64,000 nucleotides of DNA from Eutrigla gurnardus (Eukaryota; Chordata; Actinopteri; Perciformes; Triglidae), in NCBI GenBank assembly GCA_963514095.1, contig OY741276.1, positions 1,715,494 to 1,779,493 on the forward strand, written 5' to 3'. Position 1 is the stretch's first letter. Each line of letters begins with the position of its first letter. Position numbers and translations under genes: made by a program. The notes under the pieces were generated by a model. That model was given only the letters and a program-made list of their open reading frames with translations. It did not search any database and was not told the origin of the DNA. Below are positions 12,801-23,543 of the stretch, piece by piece.

Positions 12801-12914
12801 AAGACGAGTGAATTAAAACCAAAAAGGTCAAATATGAATAATTCTAAAATAAGTTTAAACCAATACAAATCCAGAATTTTTTTAAGTTAAGTTTAATAGC
12901 GTTTAATAGCTCAG
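9847..12914. other. Intergenic region without a recognisable gene
   Basis: No exon, RNA gene or complete mobile element was recognised. A short 17-bp tandem repeat (GGCGGCCGTCTCCGTGT, about four partial copies) sits at 11745-11805. The open frames are short and lack supporting splice sites or domains. Confidence 0.55.
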
Positions 12915-13135
12915 ATGCCTCCTGTTCTGAAAAGTGAAGCCAAATCTGATGCGCCTTAAACTGTCATTCTCTCTGCTGGCCATCAGGGGGCGACTCCTGG
13001 GTGTTCATCAGATCCACCCGTCGCTCCTCCACAGTCCAAATATCTAGTCACCTCCTCCTACTGGTGGAAAAAAGTCTGAGATGCCCAACAAACGGGTGTC
13101 GTTACCATGACGACGTCCACCTCTATACAGTCTGA
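12915..13135 (-). mobile_element. Inverted, array-less copy of element 'A'
   Basis: The plus strand reads TCTGAAAAGTGAAGCC, CTGGCCATCAGGGGGCGAC, CCACCCGTCGCTC and CCATGACGACGTCCACCTC. These are reverse complements of the right arm, one array unit, and left-arm sequences seen in the copies at 13612 and 27982. Only one degenerate CTCF-like unit remains, so this is a deletion derivative. Confidence 0.6.
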
Positions 13136-13611
13136 GGTCGGGGCTCACTTAGCATGATTGGGAAGGATGTTCCGCACACGGATGAGACTGCAGCATGTGG
13201 TTTCAGAAAGCAGGAAGGACATGCAGAACATTTATCTGAATTAAAGCAGAGTCGGACGCTCTAATGCACACCGGATTGATTCAACCTTTCAGAGCGCTGT
13301 AATGCAATCTCCACTTCTCCCTCTGTTACCTACATTCAAATCGTTTTATTCCACTATAATACATCTATCTATTGGAGTAGCAATACACAAACTACAAATC
13401 ATTTTTTTTTAGCTTTCTTTCATTTCATACTTGGGAGACTTTATGGCCCAGTGTGAGAATACTAAGCTTCCATTGTTGGTGACTTAAAACATACTAATGT
13501 GGATCAGTTGGGACAGCAATGTATATGATTATTGGCCGTCTTGCTGAGTCGGATGAAAGCAGCCGATATGAGAGCAACGCTGGCGTTTATTTGGAGTCGT
13601 GTTTACCGCCT

Positions 13612-14514
13612 TTCAAACGTAGGTCTGAAGGAAGTGACCATATTTGGACTGTGGAGGAGCAACGGGTGGATCCGATGAACCTCGAGCAGCAACCTTTACT
13701 GGATCTGGATCCATGTGGAATCTTTTGTGATGAAGTGTTGAAGTCATCTTAGTAGCTAATTAGCATTGGTAGCATGGTAGCGACCTGTCAATCAGCAGGT
13801 AAGCCCCGCCCCCTAAAGCATCCCCTGCTTTCTGGTCTGGTGGACTCTAAATGGACCATAATGTACTAAATGAACATCATGCTGGATTGAAGAAGACTTG
13901 AAACTAGAGATTGAGACCATAAACTCATGTTTACAATGTTTACTGAGATAATACATCAAGAGAGAAGTAGGACCATTTTCTCATAGACTTCTATACAACC
14001 AGAGAGGAGTCGCCCCCTGGTGGCCAGCAGAGAGAAGTAGGACCATTTTCTCATAGACTTCTATACAACCAGAGAGGAGTCGCCCCCTGGTGGCCAGCAG
14101 AGAGAAGTAGGACCATTTTCTCATAGACTTCTATACAACCAGAGAGGAGTCGCCCCCTGGTGGTCAGCAGAGAGAAGTAGGACCATTTTCTCATAGACTT
14201 CTATACAACCAGAGAGGAGTCGCCCCCTGGTGGCCAGCAGAGAGAAGTAGGACCATTTTCTCATAGACTTCTATACAACCAGAGAGGAGTCGCCCCCTGG
14301 TGGTCAGCAGAGAGAAGTAGGACCATTTTCTCATAGACTTCTATACAACCAGAGAGGAGTCGCCCCCTGGTGGCCAGCAGAGAGAAGTAGGACCATTTTC
14401 TCATAGACTTCAATACAACCAGAGAGGAGTCGCCCCCTGGTGACCAGCAGGGAGAAAACCAGTTTAAGGCACTTCAGCGTTTGGCTTCACTTCTCAGACC
14501 CGGCGGTCGCCCCC
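13612..14514 (+). mobile_element. Interspersed element 'A', second full copy
   Basis: Shares with the 8923-9846 copy the left arm (GGATCTGGATCCATGTGG, TAGCGACCTGTCAATCAGC, CATCATGCTGGATTGAAG), the array and the right arm (GGCACTTCAGCGTTTGGC). It retains more of the left side (GGAAGTGACCATATTTGG). Near-identity of long stretches between the two copies, only 4.4 kb apart, suggests recent amplification or local duplication. Confidence 0.75.
13965..14452. repeat. 70-bp minisatellite (7 units) carrying CTCF-like motifs
   Basis: Seven 70-bp units with the same sequence as the array at 9221-9787. Cores start near 14011 and repeat every 70 bp. Six match the CGCCCCCTGGTGG core exactly and the last has TGGTGA. 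All lie in the same orientation as the first array. Confidence 0.9.
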
Positions 14515-16771
14515 TGGGGGATCTGCTGGGCGTTGGGTGATAATTAGTGTGTGGGTTGTCCCGTTAGCATCCTCTGAAGGTGCAGGACGGTGTTTTGCTC
14601 TAATGCTCACTCGTATTACCAGCTGCTCCCAAAAGTCACATTTAAGCCGGGGAGCGCCGGGTCGAGCTTCTGTGTCGGATATGATTTGTGCAACTGACGG
14701 GGGTTGATTTGTCCTCGGCGAGTACCTGAGGCATGGTGGCATTTGTTCTTGGCCGGGGTTATTTAAAGCCCCCGGGGGGGGGGGTTGTGTGACTGTGGTT
14801 GCAGCGACGGTGTCAAGGATCACTTCAACTTGGTTCTTGTGAGGAGCTACAGCACCGCCGGAGGAGACTGTCCTCCGCTCAATGAGTCGCTGCCTGAACA
14901 CAATGCATATGGATTCATGGCTGCGATGAGAGCGAGGGGGCTGAGGGGGAAATCAAGCACCACGATCAATACGATGTCTGTGCTCCATTGTTTGATTTTG
15001 GATGATCAATTAGACCTCAGCCATGTTCAGACTGTGCACCAACACAATCCTGGAATCACTTCTTTGCTTTTAGCTGTGGACGAATCAAAAGTTAACTTTG
15101 ACAAAGAGTCATGATTGCATTTTTTACTTGACTGTTGTTTGGTTTCTTTTTATTCCTGTCCTTCTGTCCGTCTCATACACTCATCAATATCAAACAGAAT
15201 GCATTTTGCATTCAACAGACGCAGAAATCATAAATCATTCATACGTTCACATACACAGACCCCTGGTCTGCTATTCTCAGAGGCACACATGCTGCAACGC
15301 CACTGGAATAAAGAGGTCTCCCAGCGGCCCCCATGGGGTCTTCTTCTGTACAAATATCTAAATGTACTGACGAGTGAGGCGAAGACGCAAAAATTAGCAT
15401 CATTCGCACATTCTGGCAAATTGAAATATTTCAACTGGAGCGAGTAAATCGTGTGGCGCTGCGTCTCTAAAGCATCTCAGTCTTTTAAATGATCTTTTAA
15501 ATGTCCAAACACTCAACGGGATCACAAACATCATCCGTCTCTCACGTCGACTTCTCTACATATCATTTTCCACAATAAGGTCTTCTTCCTCGCCTCCCTC
15601 CACGACTGAGTCGTCACATGCAGCTTTTCAGAGCGCATCAATTATGTCGCCCTGCTTTATTCCATCTGCACGGACGTGTTTGCAGAAGGATCCTTATCAC
15701 CGCCTCCTGACATATGGGTGGATTTATACCACCTATTACACGGCCGCTCCAACTTTCTCATGGCGTTGAGGTCGGAGACGCTGAATCTCCATCAGGATGG
15801 GAACTTGACCCAGTTTAACAATAAACATACGTGTGGTACGCAGTCACACACTCACTATCAATATATATCCTCTATATATATATATATATATGCCTTCCGT
15901 CATCTATCTTTCTGTTCTCAATATACAGATATATTTATGAGTGGTGATTAATCGTGATTAATCCACAGCTACCTTGCGATTAATCTGATTAAAATATTTA
16001 ATCGATTGATAACTTTAATCTCTCTCTCTCTATCTTATTTGACTTTCTGTAATGTTCCATCCTTGTTACTTGTCGTTCAGTTCTTTGTTCCGGCTGCTGC
16101 TGAAATGTGTTTTGAAGCCTCGCTGCACAGAACAGGATGTTAAAGGTCCATCCACGTGAATGTTTTTTATTGATTTTAAATTAATGAACCCCCAAATATG
16201 CGGCCACAGGTTTGAAATCAACCGCCCCCCCGAATAATCTTAAACATGGATATGTGGAGCGTTTTCTTCTTAATTGGGCTGCCGTGCTTTATTGAGTCAC
16301 TAATTCCATGAACATCTCTATTCACAAAATGCCTTTTTACGTAAGACAGAGTCTCGCTCCGGGGCCGAATATGGACATGCATCTGAATGTGAGCTTCATG
16401 AGGTTTCTGTGGAAATGCGACGGGAGTCTCAGCAGGCTGATAAAACGATGTTTGGAACATGTTATCTGTTCTGGTTCCACCTTATCGAAGACGGGACGAA
16501 ACTCTCTGCTCTCTGTTTGTTTATGCAGAAGCTTTTTGAGAATCCATGTTCCCGTTGGAGTTACTTTGTTCTCCTCCGGCCGCTGAACGGCCTTGAGCCG
16601 ACCTACACGTCACTAATCCATCACAAATAAACCGGCTTCAACTAGAAAACAATTGCACGTCACCTTAGTTTTGCAATTATCAATAGATGCTGAAACCAGG
16701 TTGTTTGTTCTCCTCCTGTGTGAGGGACGGCAGGTTTCACAAGGCCAGATGTCTCAATATATTGAAGAGTT
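14515..16771. other. Intergenic region without a recognisable gene
   Basis: No gene recognised. A short (TA)n run lies near 15870-15890 and an ATTAATC-rich stretch near 15945-16010. Open frames of up to about 135 aa here have no recognisable domain. Confidence 0.55.
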
Positions 16772-17294
16772 CAGGGTTCGTACGGGTGCTGGAAATCCTT
16801 GAAAACACTTGAATTTTAGTGTGGTGTTTTCAGGGTTTGAAAAATGCTTGGATGTAGAATAAAGGTCTTGAAATGTGTGTTGTATGTGATGACATCTATG
16901 ATAGAACAGAGAAAAGAAGATCTCCATATCTGAGGGACTGAAAACAGCATTTTCTGACATTTCTTTATGAAAAATGACTTTTGATGATGAACAGATGATG
17001 AAAATAGTTGGTGATTATATTTCTGTGGATCTATTAGTGGAATTAGTTTTCCTTTCATTTGTGGTCCTTCTGTAAAAAGCTGTCTCCAAACATCATGTTG
17101 GTTGTTTAGAGGACAATAACATCTCATTTAATGTGATGAACAAGTGACATCATAAGTAGACTGAATACTGACCATTGGATTGGTACAAATATGGAGTTTA
17201 CCACAGCTGGAAGGGGCTGGAAAAGCATGGAGATGCACCTGGAAATGCTTGAAAAGTGCTTGAATGTGACTTTGGAGAAGATGTAGGAGCCCTG
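16772..17294. mobile_element. hAT-like MITE family 'B', copy 1
   Basis: Starts CAGGGTTCGTACGGGTGC and ends near AGGAGCCCTG. The family ends in other copies are CAGGGTTC and GAACCCTG, short inverted termini of hAT type. The interior (GTATGTGATGACATCTATG, AAAATAGTTGGTGATTATA, CATCATGTTGGTTG) is almost identical in the copies at 32182, 55643 and 57646. No transposase. Target-site duplications are not clear. Confidence 0.7.
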
Positions 17295-17723
17295 TAAAGC
17301 ATTGCAGCTCATGTTGGCCCTCTTCTCTTTGCAGCATTCCTCCTCCTCCCCAGAAAAACACGTGCAGGCTGACAGTCTCCGTGTCGAGTGAAAACGCCCA
17401 ACGAGGCCGTTGTTGTCGTCGGGCTATTACCGTTCTGTCACGCGGCCTCGTCTCCCAGCAAGGAGGCGTGGGGACGGCGTGAAAGGAGCCGCTAAACCAT
17501 CTGAGAGGTGCAAAAGAACGCGTTTAAAATAGCTGGCTAGGTGTTATCTGCAGAGGGATCGGGGCGGGGGGACTCGCCGTGCTGCCGCCGGCGTGGACGT
17601 CGGCGAGGAAGAACCTGCGTGGTGAGTTCTGGGTATGCAGATCGCACGGGGACAAGGTTCAGGATCCTCAGAGGAGATAGAGGAAGTCGGGTCATGGCCT
17701 CGCTGGATGGATACATGCATATA

Positions 17724-19330
17724 CAGGACTGTCTCAGAAAATTAGAATATTGTGATAAAGTTCTTTACTTTCTGTAATGCAATTAAAAAAACAAAAATGT
17801 CATACATTCTGGATTCATTACACATCAACTGAACTATTTCAAGCCTTTTATTATTTGAATATTGCTGATTTTGGCTTACAGCTTAAGAAAACTCAAAAAT
17901 CCTATCTCAAAAAATTAGAATACTTCCTCAGACCAAGTAAAAAAATAATTTTATAACAGCAAAACTAAATCAAATATTTGAAAATGTCCATTGATGCACT
18001 CAGTACTTGGTTGGGAATCCTTTTGCACGGATTACTGCATCAATCCGGCGTGGCATGGAGGCAATCAGCCTGTGGCATTGCTGAGGTGTTATTGATGCCC
18101 AGGATGCTTCGATAGCGGCCTTCAGCTCATTTGCATTTGTAGGTCTGGTGTCTTTCATCTTCTTCTTAACTATACCCCACAAATTCTCGATGGGGTTCAG
18201 GTCAGGGGAATTAGCAGGCCAATCAAGGACAGTGATGCCATGGTCAGTGCACCAGTTACTGGTGGTTTTGGCACTGTGGGCAGGTGCCAGATCATGCTGG
18301 AAAATGAAATCCTCATCTCCATAGAGCTTTTCAGCAGATGGAAGCATGTAGTGCTCTAAAATCTCTTGGTACACAGTTGCATTTACTCTGGACTTGATGA
18401 AACACAGTGGACCAACACCAGCAGCTGACATGGCTCCCCAAACCATTGCTGACTGTGGGAACTTCACACTGGATTTCAAGCAACTTGGATTTTGCTCCTC
18501 TCCAGCCTTTCTCCAGACTCTGGCGCCTTGACTTCCAAATGAAATGCAAAACTTGCTTTCGTCTGAAAAGAGGACTTTGGACCACTCTGCAACTGTCCAG
18601 TGCTTCTTTTCCATAGCCCAAGTCAGACGCTTCTTCCGTTGTCTTGAGTTCAGAAGTGGCTTGACCATGGGAATACGGCTATTGTAGCCCATTTCCCGGA
18701 CACGTCTGTGAACTGTGGCTTTTGATACCTGGACTCCAGCTTCAGCCCACTGTCTTTGAAGCTCCCCCAAATTCTGGAAGCGGCTCTTCTTCACAATTTT
18801 GTTAAGGCTGCGGTCATCTCTCTTGGTTGTGCAGCGTTTCCGGCCACATTTTTCCCTTCCAACAGACTTTTTGTGGATATGCTTTGAAACTGCACTCTGT
18901 GAACAGCCTGCTCTTTGAGAAATTTCTTTTTGTGTCTTACCCTCCTGATGGAGGGTATCAATGATGGTCCTCTGGACAGCAGTCAGATCAGCAGTCTTCC
19001 CCATACTTGTGATTTAGTTTACTGAACCAAGCTGAGTGTTTTTAAGGCTCAGGAAACCCTCGCAGGTGTTTCGAGTTAATTAGATGATTCAGGTGATTAG
19101 TTGAATAGCCTACTTGTATACTTTTTCATGATATTCTAATATTTTGAGATAGGATTTTTGAGTTTTCTTAAGCTGTAAGCCAAATTCAGCAATATTAAAA
19201 TAATAAAAGGCTTGAAATAGTTCAGTTGATGTGTAATGAATCCAGAATGTATGACATTTTTGTTTTTTTAATTGCATTACAGAAAGTAAAGAACTTTATC
19301 ACAATATTCTAATTTTCTGAGACAGTCCTG
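17724..19330 (-). mobile_element. Tc1/mariner transposon, apparently complete
   Basis: About 1.6 kb between TA dinucleotides, with inverted ends starting CAGGACTGTCTCAGAAAATT. The inverted repeats are long (about 198 bp: 17724-17922 and 19133-19330) and differ by only a few bases over the stretches I compared. The single gene between them is an open transposase frame on the minus strand. The right flank is a (TA)n run, a natural Tc1 target. Intact ends plus an intact gene suggest a young insertion. Confidence 0.93.
18000..19004 (-). CDS. Tc1-family transposase, intact DD34E
   Basis: An uninterrupted 334-aa frame from ATG (19002-19004) to TGA (18000-18002), the usual length for Tc1 transposases. 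Residues 1-50 form the paired-like helix-turn-helix (GKTQKEISQRAGCSQSAVSK), followed by a basic GRKR stretch. The catalytic domain shows SDESKF, then QHDLAPAH, then SPDLNPIENLWG. Exactly 34 residues separate the second Asp from the Glu, giving the DD34E triad. It would cut and paste its own inverted repeats at TA sites. No frameshift or stop is visible, so it could be functional, but activity cannot be read from sequence. Confidence 0.95.
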   Translation of the reverse strand: MGKTADLTAVQRTIIDTLHQEGKTQKEISQRAGCSQSAVSKHIHKKSVGREKCGRKRCTTKRDDRSLNKIVKKSRFQNLGELQRQWAEAGVQVSKATVHRRVREMGYNSRIPMVKPLLNSRQRKKRLTWAMEKKHWTVAEWSKVLFSDESKFCISFGSQGARVWRKAGEEQNPSCLKSSVKFPQSAMVWGAMSAAGVGPLCFIKSRVNATVYQEILEHYMLPSAEKLYGDEDFIFQHDLAPAHSAKTTSNWCTDHGITVLDWPANSPDLNPIENLWGIVKKKMKDTRPTNANELKAAIEASWASITPQQCHRLIASMPRRIDAVIRAKGFPTKY

Positions 19331-20270
19331 TATATATATATATATATATATAAATATATATTATTGCCCCCTCAGTATTTGTTGTTCTGGTACGTAACTT
19401 GGATGAAACAGGAAGAGGAGGTGATGAAGACGCGTCCTCTATTCGCACCCACAGACTCTGAAGTGTGAAAACTCTTCCTCTGTCTGCTTCTTACTGCGTC
19501 CACTTTCTCTTCTCTTTGACGTGACAATGTTCTTCGTGTGGAAGAGAATCTAATATTTCACAGGCCTGCGTCCAGCTTATCATCATGATTCACCATATTA
19601 TCCCAATAATCATCACAATGGGATTAAACTCTTAAACATCCTGGTTTCCTTTTACATTCGGTGAAGAAACATTTCTATTAGATCACAAATCAGACGCATC
19701 TTTTTTTTTTTACAGTGAATAAATGGAGTTTAGTGAGAAATAATCCGAGGTCCTTTCACACATTTGGTTCGAACCTCGGACAGCGGGACCAAAGCGTGGT
19801 CCGATCCAAATGAGGTGGTCACGGTCCAAACTGAACCAGGGTTCAGATCATTTGGATGGTTCAGACTTTGACAGGACTTTGAGGAAGCTAGCTGTCATAG
19901 ACGAAGAAAATGAAGACGATGAAGATGTAAAGTGAGTATCTATTTAAAAAAATTGCATTAAGAGGAAGTTAATGTGTTGAATGAATCTCAAGTTCTCCAC
20001 CTGAAGGTTGCTGCTGGCAGTAATATCGTAGTAATGCCATATCTTGCATGACGTGAATCCAAAGCTAACAGGATCCAACGATGTAAATCACTACGCCTGC
20101 TTGTTTGGACCTTGCTCCCTTAAAACGCCCTTAAATAACATGATCATAAATCATAAGATATTTTGCTATGCTGTAATCTTCTATTTTCGTTGCTTGACGA
20201 TTCTCCCGATGATGTCACAACACCGCGATCAAATGAGTGACTGATTCTGATCCCATATGGATCCCAGTGA
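19331..20270. other. Intergenic region; (TA)n and probable repeat remnant
   Basis: A (TA)n run (19331-19352) flanks the Tc1 element. The stretch 19745-19870 has mirrored GGTTCGAACC / GGTCCGATCC / GGTCCAAACTGAACC phrases reminiscent of a teleost MITE remnant. No gene recognised. Confidence 0.4.
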
Positions 20271-20299
20271 TCCCTGGGGGGGGGGGGGGGTTCCAGCAT

Positions 20300-20688
20300 C
20301 ACGTGCACCCGTACATACCGGAGATATTTCAGCGCGTCTCTCCGCGGCTCCGTGACTCCACACACACCGGAGGAAACGCACCGTGAGCGCACACTTCGAA
20401 AAACTCCCCCGTTGGCCCCGTGCGAGTGCGCGTGCCCGAGCGCGTGCGTGCGATTTTATTATGTAACATGTTCCCAATCACACATCCCTCCCTCCGCCGG
20501 GGAGAGAGAGAGAGAGAGAGAGGTCGCTTTAAGAGGCATCGGAGCTCCTATCAGCGGCCCGGCAGGACGCCTCCTCCTCTGCCTCCTCCTCCTCCTCCTC
20601 CTCCCGGATCTCCGACACCAACTCCGGCCGCGGCGCCTCACCTGATGCAGAGCAGCGCGGGAGTCCGACGACACGGACACGCACCGAG
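20300..20688 (+). promoter_or_regulatory. CpG-rich promoter and probable untranslated first exon of the NPY receptor gene
   Basis: The sequence is strongly CpG-rich from about 20300 to 20700, with a (GA)n run (20503-20521) and (CTC)n. It ends in a consensus donor, CCGAG|GTAAGA (exon end 20688). The next strong acceptor on this strand before the receptor frame is TTCTTCCTCAG| at 23425, so a noncoding exon spliced to the coding exon is the simplest reading. The exact transcription start is unknown. Confidence 0.5.
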
Positions 20689-21239
20689 GTAAGAGCCGCG
20701 CACACCTGAGAGTGAACACGTGATCTCCGTGGTGTTTCCTTCTGTCTGCAGGGAGTTTTAATACCGTTACATCCACAGTTATTTATATATATGTATTATT
20801 CTGGGGGGTTACAGTGTCTCTAAGTGTCCCTCAGGAGGGGATGCTGGGTAATTTAGCCGCTGTCCAGGTGGGAATGAGTGACGTGTCTCCTCTTCCTCCC
20901 CGGACAGGAGAGCAGGGAACGCACGGTGGTCCAGGACCACCAGGAAGGAGGAGCACCTGAGCAGACACCCAGCAGGAGACGCGTCATGACTGTAATCATT
21001 TATTTTAATTTATGCACGAGCCTTCATCAGTGTCGTCACGTGAAACTGATTTATTGAGATGACTGAAGGAACAGAAGCTTTTTTTTCCACGTGGATTAAT
21101 TAATAATAATGCAGATCATCTACAAATAATCAGTCAAATATTAATAAATGAGCCTCTTTAAAGTTAATGAATAATCCAGCATCACCTGATCCACGTGTGT
21201 TCTGATCACTTTAGTTTGAGAATATCAGCGTGGACGTGG

Positions 21240-21592
21240 TGGAAGGAGGAGAAGAGGAGTAGAGGAGAAGGAGAGGAGAAGAGGAGTAGGAGTAGAGGAG
21301 AAGAGGAGAAGGAGTAGAGGAGAAGAGGAGTAGAGGAGAAGAGTAGAGGAGAAGAGGAGTAGATAAGAAGAGGAGTAGATGACTGAAGGAGTAGATGACT
21401 ATGACTGAAGGAGTAGAGGAGAAGATGAGTAGAGGAGTGGAGGAGTAGAGGAGAAGATGACTGGAGGAGTAGATGACTAGATGACTGAAGGAGTAGATGA
21501 CTAGATGACTGAAGGAGTAGAGGAGTAAATGACTGAAGGAGTAGAGGAGTAGAGGAGTAAATGACTGAAGGAGTAGAGGAGCGTTAACTCTC
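21240..21592. repeat. Purine-rich GAGGAGTAGAGGAGAAG minisatellite
   Basis: About 350 bp of irregular tandem GAGGAGTA / GAGGAGAA / GATGACTGAAGGAGTA units, almost pure purine on the plus strand, with the purine/pyrimidine strand asymmetry seen in triplex-forming DNA. The apparent minus-strand protein is rich in Leu, Ser and Tyr and is an artefact of the repeat. It lies within the presumed first intron of the receptor gene. Confidence 0.85.
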
Positions 21593-21713
21593 ACCTGTCA
21601 TCGTCCGTCATCATTAAGGAGCTCAATTAAAGTGTTTCCAGCTTCAGTCTGTGAACAGAAATGTTTCTAAGGAATCGAGCTGTCGACAAACATGTCGCTT
21701 CATCACCTCTGTT

Positions 21714-21715
<2 letters not shown>

Positions 21716-21761
<46 letters not shown>
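21716..21761. repeat. (CA)n microsatellite
   Basis: About 23 uninterrupted CA dinucleotides. Confidence 0.95.
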
Positions 21762-21763
<2 letters not shown>

Positions 21764-21876
21764 CAAGATGTTCCTGGTGAAATGAATTGTGTTGCTGCTC
21801 TGTTTTCCACTACATTACATTTTAAAGAGCACACTCGCTTTAGAGCGAAGGAGCTGGAACGTTAGAGGAACAGAGC

Positions 21877-22107
21877 TGTCTGTCTGCCTGTCTGCCTGTG
21901 AGGGAGCTGTCTGTCTGTCTGTCTGTGAGGGAGTTGTCTGTCTGTCTGCCTGTCTGCCTGTGAGGGAGCTGTCTGTCTGTCTGTCTGTGAGGGAGCTGTC
22001 TGTCTGTCTGCCTGTGAGGGAGCTGTCTGTCTGTCTGCCTGTCTGTCTGTGAGGGAGCTGTCTGTCTGTCTGTGAGGGAGCTGTCTGTCTGTCTGTCTGT
22101 GAGGGAG

Positions 22108-22140
<33 letters not shown>

Positions 22141-22487
22141 AGGGAGCTGTCTGTCTGTCTGTCTGTGAGGGAGCTGTCTGTCTGTCTGCCTGTGAGGGAG
22201 CTGTCTGTCTGTCTGTCTGTCCGTCTGTGAGGGAGCTGTCTGTCTGTCTGTCTGTGAGGGAGCTGTCTGTCTGTCTGTCTGTCCGTCTGTGAGGGAGCTG
22301 TCTGTCTGTCTGTCTGTGAGGGAGCTGTCTGTCTGTCTGCCTGTCTGTGAGGGAGCTGTCTGTCTGTCTGTCTGTCTGTGAGGGAGCTGTCTGTCTGTCT
22401 GTCTGTGAGGGAGCTGTCTGTCTGTCTGCCTGTCTGTGAGGGAGCTGTCTGTCTGTCTGTCTGTCTGTGAGGGAGCTGTCTGTCTGA
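21877..22487. repeat. (TCTG)n minisatellite punctuated by GAGGGAGC
   Basis: About 600 bp of units made of GAGGGAGC followed by two to six TCTG tetramers, some with CCTG or CCG variants. Minus-strand open frames (DRQTDRQLPH type) run through it because it has no stop in those phases. It is a repeat, not a gene. Confidence 0.93.
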
Positions 22488-22567
22488 GCCTCGTCGTCGT
22501 CGTCATCGTTGTTGATGATGATGGAAATTGAAATCAGTCGTTCCAGCGTTGCCACCCAGTTGGGATC

Positions 22568-23212
22568 TGTGGCGTTCTCCTGATGGCGTTCTCCTGATGG
22601 CGTTGTCTTTATGGAGTTCTCCTGATGGCGTTCTCCTGATGGCGTTCTCCTGATGGCGTTCTCCTGATGGAGTTCTCCTGATGGCGTTGTCTTGATGGAG
22701 TTCTCCTGATGGCGTTCTCCTGATGGAGTTCTCCTGATGGCGTTCTCCTGATGCCGTTGTCTTGATGGAGTTCTCCTGATGGCGTTCTCCCGATGGCGTT
22801 GTCTTGATGGAGTTCTCCTGATGGCGTTGTCTTGATGGAGTTCTCCTGATGGCGTTCTCCCGATGGCGTTGTCTTGATGGAGTTCTCCTGATGGCGTTGT
22901 CTTGATGGAGTTCTCCTGATGGCGTTCTCCTGATGGCGTTCTCCCGATGGCGTTGTCTTGATGGAGTTCTCCTGATGGAGTTTTCCTGATGGCGTTCTCC
23001 TGATGGCGTTCTCCTGATGGCATTGTCTTGATGGCGTTGTCTTGATGGCGTTGTCTTGATGGAGTTCTCCTGATGGAGTTCTCCTGATGGCGTTCTCCTG
23101 ATGGCGTTGTCTTGATGGCGTTCTCCTGATGGCGTTCTCCTGATGGCGTTGTCTTGATGGCGTTCTCCTGATGGCGTTCTCCTGATGGCGTTCTCCTGAT
23201 GGCGTTGTCTTG
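22568..23212. repeat. 14-bp minisatellite with three unit types
   Basis: About 46 tandem 14-bp units: GATGGCGTTCTCCT, GATGGAGTTCTCCT and GATGGCGTTGTCTT. Because 14 is not a multiple of 3, the three minus-strand frames all stay open and spell the same 14-residue period (SGERHQENAIRRTP type). This explains three overlapping 'proteins' of 239-402 aa. It lies in the presumed first intron of the receptor gene. Confidence 0.93.
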
Positions 23213-23543
23213 TATTTTTGTATCCTGTATTTGTGTGTTTTTTCGAGCCGGACGGCTTCATGTACGTTTATTCTGATGTAAATCAACTTATATGGAGCAC
23301 TGTTTTGTCCCGTCCAAAAACTGGACACCTGAATGCACCATCACATCACATATCATCAGCTTAATCTTATGTAGGAATAAACTTCCTGTAAATGTAAATT
23401 GAATTCTTCTCGTTTTCTTCCTCAGGCAACAAAACGAAGACTGTTGTAAAGTTTGAGGATGTTAATGGTGGAGTGATTACACCGGCTGTGACACGCGCAA
23501 CTCATTAGCATAATCAGCGGCGGGCCGGTTTTGAAGATCTGCC

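Noticed and set aside
14494..14515. An extra CTCF-like site after the second array (CGCCCCCTGGGGG)
   Set aside because: It has G in place of the invariant T of the core TGG, so the match fails.
21815..23328. Large overlapping minus-strand frames of 214-402 aa rich in Gln, Arg, Thr and Ser
   Set aside because: They are translations of the (TCTG)n and 14-bp tandem repeats, have no splice context or domain, and overlap in all three frames.
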